Below, piece after piece: positions 57,617-64,000 of a stretch of 64,000 nucleotides of DNA. Position numbers and translations under genes: made by a program. The DNA is taken from positions 35,999 through 99,998 of the forward strand of contig NZ_JAIZZN010000013.1 of assembly GCF_020443565.1 (NCBI RefSeq), in the 5' to 3' direction. The notes below the pieces were generated by a model. That model worked only from the letters and a program-made list of their open reading frames with translations. It ran no database searches and had not been told where the DNA came from. This stretch comes from Clostridium sp. CS001 (GTDB lineage Bacteria > Bacillota > Clostridia > Clostridiales > Clostridiaceae). The first letter of the stretch is position 1. The number at the start of each line of letters is the position of its first letter.

Positions 57617-59086
57617 TTATTCCTCCTCATTATAAAATGTTTTTGCTATATCTACTATTTCTTTTTCAAGTCCTAATAATACGGCTATATTTAGTGCATC
57701 TTTTGGTACTTTATTCTCTTTTGAAACCTTCTCAAGCTTATATTCCATATGCTCTTGTATTATTTCAACAGAGTGAGTTTTATTTAAATCTATCTTATAT
57801 TTTAGGGCATTAAAATCTACATTTTTAAGCCCTGTTACTTGATAGTGCTCCATATTATCTTCTACCACTCCATCATAATGGGTTGAAATTAAGCTTACAG
57901 ACTTAAACTTTGTTAAGTATTTAGAAAGGGATTTAACAAGGTAGTAACCTTCCTTTGGATTAGTACCTCTTGCAAACTCATCTAAAGCTATAAATCCATT
58001 CTCTCTTTTAGCACACTCTACTACTTCCTTTAGCTTTATTATTTCTGCCCCAAATGTACTTAGTCCTTTAGATATAGACTGCATATCATCTGAAACAAAA
58101 TGAATAAAACCGAGGATTGGGAACTCCGCACTTTCTGCAAATACAAAAAAACCCATTTGACCAAGAAGTAAATTTAGAACAATGGTCTTTAGTGTAACAC
58201 TTTTCCCGCCCATATTAGCTCCAGTTATAATCGTTGTACCACTGCATAGATTAATACTAACTGGGGTAAACATCTTTTTACCCTTTTCTAATATTTGTCT
58301 AACTTCAGGGTTAAAGGCGCTTTCAAGGTTAATTTTCATGTCCTCACAGATCTTTGGTCTAGTGCCATTATAAGCTATGGATAAATCTGCTTTAGCAATT
58401 AAAAAGTCTAATTTACCTATGGCTTTAATATTTTGAATTACCTTTTTAGCTTTTTTAGAAACTTGCAATGTTAATTCTTCTCTAATCCGTAGTTCTTCTT
58501 CTTCTTCCTCTATAACTAAGTCTAATCTTTTCTGTTTTAACTGACTTATCTCTTCCTCAGTTTCTGCTGTAAAAATTTCTTTTTCCTTTTGTCTTTTGTT
58601 TTCACGAATCTTCCTCAAAGCCTGCGAATATTCATCATAAACATAAAAAGTAGGTAATCCATTCCCTTGTGGGTCAAGGAAAGTAATAACTTCTTCTAAA
58701 GAGTTTAACTGAACTTCTTCTATATCCAGATGTAGCTTATCTAAAATATTTTTTAACTCCGTTACTAATATTGAAAAGTATTTAATTTCATATAATTCAA
58801 CTTCGTCTAATATTTCATTTTCACTACATCTTTTAATAGAACTTCTAATATCCTTTAACTTACAAAAAATTCTTCCAATTTGTTTATACTCATCTGTATA
58901 TGTTTTTATGGAATTAATTATCTTCTCTACACTATTTAATTCATGAGTTAATTCATTTATTTCTGAAGCTTTAAAGGGCTTAATATTTTTTCTTTCTTCA
59001 AGTCCATAGGTGGTAGTTATGCCCAGCTTATCCATAACAAAAGAAAATCCAATTTGATCTCTCTGTAGGTTGTCTAGAAATTTCAT
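57617..59086 (-). CDS. kamC: KamC: MutS-related ATPase, lysine aminomutase reactivation
   Basis: This 489-aa protein has a MutS-type ATPase: Walker A TGANMGGKSVTLKT (about 288-300), the Walker B region NGFIALDEFARGTNPKEG, and VSLISTHYDG. The N-terminal half is helical with long charged coiled coil (about 155-210). It lacks MutS mismatch-recognition domains. In lysine-fermentation clusters this protein is named KamC and, with KamB, is thought to reactivate B12-inactivated KamDE by cofactor exchange. The ATG follows GGAGGAG. It overlaps tightly with kamB, indicating coupled translation. Confidence 0.88.
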   Translation of the reverse strand: MKFLDNLQRDQIGFSFVMDKLGITTTYGLEERKNIKPFKASEINELTHELNSVEKIINSIKTYTDEYKQIGRIFCKLKDIRSSIKRCSENEILDEVELYEIKYFSILVTELKNILDKLHLDIEEVQLNSLEEVITFLDPQGNGLPTFYVYDEYSQALRKIRENKRQKEKEIFTAETEEEISQLKQKRLDLVIEEEEEELRIREELTLQVSKKAKKVIQNIKAIGKLDFLIAKADLSIAYNGTRPKICEDMKINLESAFNPEVRQILEKGKKMFTPVSINLCSGTTIITGANMGGKSVTLKTIVLNLLLGQMGFFVFAESAEFPILGFIHFVSDDMQSISKGLSTFGAEIIKLKEVVECAKRENGFIALDEFARGTNPKEGYYLVKSLSKYLTKFKSVSLISTHYDGVVEDNMEHYQVTGLKNVDFNALKYKIDLNKTHSVEIIQEHMEYKLEKVSKENKVPKDALNIAVLLGLEKEIVDIAKTFYNEEE

Positions 59087-59087
59087 T

Positions 59088-60131
59088 TTACTCTCCTCCA
59101 ATTACATCAAATACGGGGACGCTTAACTTATCCCTAAGACCATCTAAAAACTTACGTTTATCAAATTCATATCCGTAAGGTGATTTGGGATTGGATGTAA
59201 CACATACTACATTAATTTTATTTATTGTTTTTATGCTTCCACCTTGCTTTTTAAACTTGTAAAGAGTGTCCCTAGTCAAAAATAGTTTTGTTCCATCTTC
59301 AACTAGGAAAGTTACTTCTTTATACTTATTTGTGGAGGTCATAATATCTTCCAAAAGTTTATCTGAAACTACACCCTTAATAACTACATAAGAAGTGTTT
59401 TCGTCTAAAGCCATAACAATTTCCTTAGAAGATTCAAATGCAGTTAGCACATCTAACATATTTATAGTATTATCCTTGTGTATAATACCTATTCTACCTC
59501 TATGCAAAACTTCACTCGCTAGCTTTAATATTTCACTATTCTCTTCATTTTCTAAAGATAGTAAGTCAACAGTATGGCTAGTTTCTTCTATAACCTTAGC
59601 CATACTTCTTGACATTGCTGCACCAGTTGATAAAATTGTAGCCTTTGTAATTGATGGGGAAGCGAAGGTTTTTCTACTAAGGGCACCATCAACAATTACA
59701 AGCTCACTTCCAAACCTTTTAAGCTCATCACATATTACAGTCATATAAGAATTTACAGATGGACCCCCTAGATCTACGTATCCGTCACTTAGAGCTCTGC
59801 ATATAATTATTTCACCCATTGGGGTATTAAAACCGGTGGTTTTTAAAATTTCCTTGGTGATGTCACTATTTAGCAGACATTGCTTGGCAGTAGCAATTAT
59901 AGTTCCTTGTTCTATGTAAATCTTAGGTTTTTCTGTGGCAGTTACAAGGTCCAGTTCTTCTCCGTCTCTTCCTATAGAAGTAAGTCCAAGGGATATTTTC
60001 CCTCTCGCTTCTCTCAATATGTGATTTAAGGTGGTTGTTTTCCCTACATTTTTATTCATACCTATGATAGAAATACTATCATAGGTATGAATCATATCAA
60101 AAATGCTAGGTAGTTTATGGTTATTTTTCAT
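59088..60131 (-). CDS. kamB: KamB: P-loop protein, lysine aminomutase reactivation
   Basis: This 347-aa protein has a P-loop GMNKNVGKTT (G24 to T32) near its start, then LGLTSIGRDGEELD and a conserved ELVIVDGALSRKTFASPSI. It is found next to KamC in lysine 5,6-aminomutase operons and is assigned to the reactivating factor pair by that context. ATP or GTP use is inferred from the P-loop only. It starts one base after the kamA stop with no strong ribosome site, suggesting translational coupling. Confidence 0.85.
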   Translation of the reverse strand: MKNNHKLPSIFDMIHTYDSISIIGMNKNVGKTTTLNHILREARGKISLGLTSIGRDGEELDLVTATEKPKIYIEQGTIIATAKQCLLNSDITKEILKTTGFNTPMGEIIICRALSDGYVDLGGPSVNSYMTVICDELKRFGSELVIVDGALSRKTFASPSITKATILSTGAAMSRSMAKVIEETSHTVDLLSLENEENSEILKLASEVLHRGRIGIIHKDNTINMLDVLTAFESSKEIVMALDENTSYVVIKGVVSDKLLEDIMTSTNKYKEVTFLVEDGTKLFLTRDTLYKFKKQGGSIKTINKINVVCVTSNPKSPYGYEFDKRKFLDGLRDKLSVPVFDVIGGE

Positions 60132-60132
60132 T

Positions 60133-61386
60133 TTACTCGTGATGTCCTCTTAAGCTTCTTTCAAGTCCAACTGGTTCCATAGACATTTGCTCATCGTTTA
60201 ATAATCCTGCTACTCCTACTTTGTGAACCTTTTTCTTTCCAGTACATACATCACAGTGGCAGCCAGATGTATAGTTAGTTGGTTGTTCGTAAGTAGTTAT
60301 AACACCTTCAAAGTTTCTAAGTACTACTTTTTCTGGGCTTTGAGATATCAAATAGTTTGGCATTACTGGAGTTTTTCCACCGCCGCCTGGAGCATCAACA
60401 ACGAATGTTGGTACACAGTATCCTGAAGTATGTCCTCTTAAAGCTTCAATGATTTCAATTCCTTTAGATACTGGTGTTCTAAAGTGCTCAAGTCCCATTG
60501 AAAGGTCACATTGGTAGATGTAGTATGGTCTAACTCTAATTTTAACGAGATCATGTACTAAATCCATCATTATATGTGCACAGTCATTAACTCCTCTTAA
60601 AAGAACTGATTGGTTTCCTAGAGGTACTCCTGCATTTGAAAGTCTTTCACAAGCAAGTGTTGCTTCTGCTGTTATTTCATTTGAATGATTAAAGTGAGTG
60701 TTTAACCAAATTGGGTGATATTTCTTTAACATATCAACTAGCTCTGGTGTAATTCTTTGTGGAAGAACTACTGGTACTCTTGAACCTAGTCTTATTATTT
60801 CAACGTGTGGAATTTCTCTTAATTTTTTGATTATATATTCTAACTTATCATCTGAAACAAGTAGAGCATCTCCACCTGATAATAATACGTCTCTAACTTG
60901 TGGCGTATTTCTGATGTATTCAATTGCTTTATCAATTCTTTCCATTGGCATAGCATTGTCGCTTTGTCCTGCAAATCTTCTTCTAGTGCAGTGTCTACAG
61001 TACATTGAACACATGTCAGTTATTAATAGTAATACTCTATCTGGGTATCTATGAGTAAGACCTGGTACTGGAGAATCTCCATCCTCGTGTAGTGGATCTA
61101 ATTGATCAGCATGTGCTTGATGAAGCTCAAGTCCTGTTGGTATAGCTTGTTTTCTTATAGGATCATGAGGATCAGTTGGATCTATCAATGCTAAGTAGTA
61201 GGGAGTTATAGCCATTCTTAGTGTTTGAACACATTTTTTAGCGCCTTCTTCTTCTTCCTCTGTTAATGGTATATATTTCTTTAGTTCCTCTACAGTTTCA
61301 ATTCTATTTTTAACCTGCCATTTCCAATCATTCCACTGCTCATCTGTAACATCTTTAAATAACTCAAATCTTCTATTAACTTTCAT
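60133..61386 (-). CDS. kamA: L-lysine 2,3-aminomutase
   Basis: This 417-aa radical-SAM, PLP-dependent enzyme converts L-lysine to L-beta-lysine, the first step of lysine fermentation. The 4Fe-4S cluster motif is C126-SMY-C130-RH-C133, the PLP lysine is K338 in APGGGGKTPVMP, and the zinc-binding Cys pair is in CHCDVC at the C-terminus. The length and these positions match the clostridial enzyme rather than EpmB or acetyl-lysine-type paralogues. ATG with GGAGG upstream; 107 bases separate it from kdd. Confidence 0.98.
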   Translation of the reverse strand: MKVNRRFELFKDVTDEQWNDWKWQVKNRIETVEELKKYIPLTEEEEEGAKKCVQTLRMAITPYYLALIDPTDPHDPIRKQAIPTGLELHQAHADQLDPLHEDGDSPVPGLTHRYPDRVLLLITDMCSMYCRHCTRRRFAGQSDNAMPMERIDKAIEYIRNTPQVRDVLLSGGDALLVSDDKLEYIIKKLREIPHVEIIRLGSRVPVVLPQRITPELVDMLKKYHPIWLNTHFNHSNEITAEATLACERLSNAGVPLGNQSVLLRGVNDCAHIMMDLVHDLVKIRVRPYYIYQCDLSMGLEHFRTPVSKGIEIIEALRGHTSGYCVPTFVVDAPGGGGKTPVMPNYLISQSPEKVVLRNFEGVITTYEQPTNYTSGCHCDVCTGKKKVHKVGVAGLLNDEQMSMEPVGLERSLRGHHE

Positions 61387-61493
61387 ATTGTTACCTCCAT
61401 CATATAATTATTTCAAATTTTATAATTCATAGCGGATAAATTAATATATTTTAAGACTACAATATAGCATTATACTGCATCTTTAAATTACAA

Positions 61494-62531
61494 TTAAACG
61501 TATAATTCTTCGAATACTTTTCTTAATGTTTCATTTTCTCTTAATTCTTCAAGAGTTATTTCAGCATGTCCTTTAGTGTATCCATTTCCTACTATCATGG
61601 TAATGTCTTTACCTACACCTTCAGCCCCAAGTGCTGCTTTTGTAAAGCTTGTAGCCATTGAGAAGAAGTAAGCAATTCCATCATCTTTCACTGGTAATAT
61701 TGTTGACATTTCAGTATTTTGAACATTTACTATGTTTATTGCTACATCTACTTCTTGCCCATTGTTGTGTTCTAGAGTAGCGTTCATTACATCAATAGCT
61801 TCTCTAGCATCTCCAATAACAATATGCATTCTTAAGTTTAGTCTTTTAAGTCTTGCTGCTTCTTCTTCGTTTCTTACAAGACCAATAACGTTCCCTGTTG
61901 GTCCAACTCTTTTAACTGCTTCATAACAGCAAAGCATTCCTGATTTTCCTGCTGCACCAAGTAAAAGAACTGATTGGCCAGGTTTAACAAGTTTAGCAAC
62001 TTGAGCTGGTGCTCCTGCAACGTCTAATGCTGCTAATGCTAAGTTTTCATCCATATCTTTTGGAAGTATTGCATATAATCCACTTTCAAATAAAATAGCT
62101 TTTCCTTTAATTACAACTCTGTCAATGTCTGGTTTAACATCTATAATCTCATCTATTTGTAACGGAGTTAATGATAGTGAAACTAATGTAGAGATTTTAT
62201 CTCCAATTTTAAGATCTGTTTTTCCAATTAAAGCTTCACCTATTTTTTCAACTGTTCCAATAAGCATTCCGCCTGATCCAGTTACCGGGTTTTGCATTTT
62301 TCCTTTTGTAGCAACAATTTCAAGAATCTTAGCTTTTATCTTTTCGATGTCATGTCCAGCTTCTTCCTCTATTTGAGTAAAGCTAGCTGAATCTATATTT
62401 AATGCTTGAACATCAATTAAGATTTCATTATCAAATAGATCCATGTCATTTGAAATCTTAGTTGCTGGTTGTGGCAATACACCCTTTGGTTCCATTACTC
62501 TGTGAGTTCCGTATTTACATCCTATTTTCAT
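61494..62531 (-). CDS. kdd: L-erythro-3,5-diaminohexanoate dehydrogenase
   Basis: This 345-aa enzyme deaminates 3,5-diaminohexanoate oxidatively to 5-amino-3-oxohexanoate with NAD+. It starts MKIGCKYGTHRVMEPKGVLPQ, has a medium-chain dehydrogenase-like Rossmann motif (VLLLGAAGKSGMLCCYEAVKRVG) and ends TKGHAEITLEELRENETLRK. It sits between the CoA-transferase and kamA, the normal context. ATG with AGGAGG upstream. Confidence 0.95.
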   Translation of the reverse strand: MKIGCKYGTHRVMEPKGVLPQPATKISNDMDLFDNEILIDVQALNIDSASFTQIEEEAGHDIEKIKAKILEIVATKGKMQNPVTGSGGMLIGTVEKIGEALIGKTDLKIGDKISTLVSLSLTPLQIDEIIDVKPDIDRVVIKGKAILFESGLYAILPKDMDENLALAALDVAGAPAQVAKLVKPGQSVLLLGAAGKSGMLCCYEAVKRVGPTGNVIGLVRNEEEAARLKRLNLRMHIVIGDAREAIDVMNATLEHNNGQEVDVAINIVNVQNTEMSTILPVKDDGIAYFFSMATSFTKAALGAEGVGKDITMIVGNGYTKGHAEITLEELRENETLRKVFEELYV

Positions 62532-62545
62532 TATTTTTCCTCCTA

Positions 62546-63211
62546 TTATACATCCATTATTTTTAGATTGTCTGATATTATAAGTTCTGCATCAGTAAGT
62601 GATTTAACTTCCTCAACTGTAGTTTCTTTATGAATTTCAGTAAGTACAAGACCCTTAGCTGTAACTTCCATTACTCCAAGCTCTGTAACTATAAGGTTAA
62701 CTTGTGCTTTAGCTGTTAAAGGTAATGCACATCTCTTTAATATTTTAGGAATTCCTTTAGCCGTATGTTGCATTGCAACAATAACTTTTTTAGCTCCTAC
62801 TACTAAGTCCATAGCTCCACCCATACCTGGAACCATTTTTCCTGGTACTATCCAGTTAGCCAAATTTCCTTCTTGATCTACTTCTAGTGCTCCAAGAACA
62901 GTCATATCAACATGTCCACCTCTTATTAAAGTGAATGACATCGCACTGTCGAAAAAAGCTCCTCCAGAAAGTATTGTACTAAGTTGTCCTCCTGCATTTG
63001 TTATGCAAGCGTTTTCTTGGGATTCATTTGGTGCCGCTCCCATCCCAACCATTCCATTCTCAGATTGAAAAGTAACATGCACTCCTTCTGGAATATAATT
63101 TGTAACTAATGTTGGAAGGCCTATTCCTAAGTTAACAAGTTGACCATCTTTTAGTTCTTTTGCAATTCTTTTCGCAATGATTTGTTTTGCAATCTTACTA
63201 TCTGTAATCAT
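62546..63211 (-). CDS. atoA: CoA-transferase subunit B (butyrate-acetoacetate type)
   Basis: This 221-aa beta subunit has [20 protein letters not shown] and the catalytic Glu in [17 protein letters not shown], and [20 protein letters not shown]. With AtoD it transfers CoA between acetoacetyl-CoA and butyrate or acetate, closing the lysine pathway and linking to butyrate formation. ATG with GGGGG upstream; one base separates it from atoD. Confidence 0.94.
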   Translation of the reverse strand: MITDSKIAKQIIAKRIAKELKDGQLVNLGIGLPTLVTNYIPEGVHVTFQSENGMVGMGAAPNESQENACITNAGGQLSTILSGGAFFDSAMSFTLIRGGHVDMTVLGALEVDQEGNLANWIVPGKMVPGMGGAMDLVVGAKKVIVAMQHTAKGIPKILKRCALPLTAKAQVNLIVTELGVMEVTAKGLVLTEIHKETTVEEVKSLTDAELIISDNLKIMDV

Positions 63212-63212
63212 C

Positions 63213-63866
63213 TTAGCTTACCCCCTTTACAATATAATCAACAAGCACACTAGGAGTAACGATATTATTCGGATCCATTTCTCCTACTTTAACAATGCTT
63301 TGAGCTTCAACTATCACAGTTTCTGCAGCAGTAGCTATGGTAGGGTTAAAGTTTCTTGTTGTTCCATAATAAAGTGCGTTTCCAATTTCATCTACAACAC
63401 TTGCATAAACAAGGGCTAAATCTGCTTTAATTGGAAGTTCTAACAAATATTCTTTTCCTTCGATGGTTAGTTTTTGTTTTCCTTCTTCAACCATTGTTCC
63501 AACACCTGTTGGTGTAAGTACTCCACCAAGTCCTGCACCTGCGGCTCTTATTCTTTCAATTAGAGTTCCTTGTGGTACAAGTTCTACTTCCATCTTTCCT
63601 TCTGTCATAAGCCTTCCTGTTTCGGCATTTGTACCTATATGAGAAGCTATAACCTTTTTAACTTGACCATTTACAATAAGCTTACCTATTCCTACCTCTA
63701 CAAAACTAGTATCATTTGCTATTATAGTTAAATCTTTAACGTTTGTTTCTATTATTAAATCTATTAAATTTTCAGGTGTCCCGCATGCCAAAAATCCACC
63801 TATCATTATTGACATTCCATCTTTAAGTAGTGGTCTAATTTGATCTAAAGATACAACTTTATTCAT
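63213..63866 (-). CDS. atoD: CoA-transferase subunit A (butyrate-acetoacetate type)
   Basis: This 217-aa alpha subunit has [60 protein letters not shown] and the [23 protein letters not shown] segment. It carries CoA binding in the AtoDA heterotetramer. ATG with AAGGAGG upstream. The ~55-base gap to the upstream gene suggests the operon extends beyond the right edge of the window. Confidence 0.94.
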   Translation of the reverse strand: MNKVVSLDQIRPLLKDGMSIMIGGFLACGTPENLIDLIIETNVKDLTIIANDTSFVEVGIGKLIVNGQVKKVIASHIGTNAETGRLMTEGKMEVELVPQGTLIERIRAAGAGLGGVLTPTGVGTMVEEGKQKLTIEGKEYLLELPIKADLALVYASVVDEIGNALYYGTTRNFNPTIATAAETVIVEAQSIVKVGEMDPNNIVTPSVLVDYIVKGVS

Positions 63867-63922
63867 TTACCTTTCCTCCTTGTAATACCTGAGCGTTCAC
63901 GGAAACTCCTTAGCCCCTGTGA

Positions 63923-64000
63923 TTACTCATTTTTAATTTCATTGATTTTTGTTGTTTCCCCCACTTTTTTTGCATAAAACACTTGACAAGTCTCTAGAAT
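63923..64000 (-). CDS. 3' end of an upstream gene (partial)
   Basis: Twenty-five codons run from the window edge to TAA, ending FYAKKVGETTKINEIKNE. Codon use looks coding and the next gene starts ~56 bases later with a good ribosome site. It probably belongs to the lysine operon, but the tail is too short to name; kce and kal are missing from the window and would be candidates, though it does not resemble their C-termini as I know them. Confidence 0.5.
   Translation of the reverse strand: MLETCQVFYAKKVGETTKINEIKNE

Noticed and set aside
57617..59086. DNA mismatch repair MutS
   Set aside because: Only the ATPase part is similar; mismatch-recognition domains are missing and the operon is for lysine fermentation.

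Overview
The window looks like the chromosome of a low-GC, anaerobic, spore-forming Clostridium (sensu stricto type). It has a butyrate module (crt-bcd-etfB-etfA-hbd), an electron-bifurcating NfnAB pair, a B12/PLP lysine-fermentation operon, a spore-type LysM-GH18 hydrolase, Rex, CIRCE-controlled groESL and strong GGAGG ribosome binding sites. Most genes lie on the minus strand. No rRNA, tRNA or CRISPR was seen.

Layout. 1-7.3 kb: one end of a mobile element with three tandem tyrosine-recombinase-type genes plus a coiled-coil accessory gene, abutting smpB. 7.4-18.2 kb: smpB, rnr, a pseudouridine synthase, a Y_Y_Y repeat protein, an operon of pgi and a UPF0178 gene, a SleL/YaaH-like hydrolase and a TDT transporter. 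18.4-22.4 kb: a C_GCAxxG_C_C protein, an iron alcohol dehydrogenase, an HxlR regulator, an O-antigen-ligase-like gene with a probable N-terminal frameshift, and gene remnants. 22.4-28.3 kb: guaB-guaA behind a guanine riboswitch, then groES-groEL behind CIRCE. 28.5-34 kb: two membrane proteins, an OGG1-type glycosylase and a second C_GCAxxG_C_C gene split by a 2.5-kb IStron (group I intron plus TnpB). 34-38.5 kb: gap, then nfnA-nfnB preceded by a tandem glycine riboswitch. 38.6-42 kb: a second iron alcohol dehydrogenase with a textbook sigma-54 promoter beside its likely enhancer-binding activator. 42-47.7 kb: the butyryl-CoA operon with a Rex operator, and rex. 48-51.6 kb: an ABC-F ATPase and an intact IS256-family element with an 8-bp target duplication. 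51.7-55.1 kb: MoxR / DUF58 / multi-pass membrane cluster. 55.3-64 kb: lysine fermentation (atoD-atoA-kdd-kamA-kamB-kamC-kamD-kamE); kce and kal are not in the window.

How it fits together. Lysine is isomerised by KamA, then KamDE (with KamB/KamC as likely reactivation factors), oxidised by Kdd and ends in CoA-transfer by AtoDA. The resulting C4 acyl-CoA units meet the crt-bcd-etf-hbd route, where Bcd/Etf bifurcates electrons to ferredoxin. NfnAB exchanges reduced ferredoxin and NADH with NADPH, and the alcohol dehydrogenases are reductant sinks. Rex sites at crt and adh tie this to the NADH/NAD+ ratio.

Most noteworthy: (i) the IStron, whose two exons remain in frame; (ii) the tandem glycine riboswitch in front of nfnAB; (iii) the multi-recombinase element with a 986-residue divergent recombinase; (iv) the sigma-54/Rex-like control region of the second alcohol dehydrogenase; (v) a long structured leader between the guanine riboswitch and guaB.
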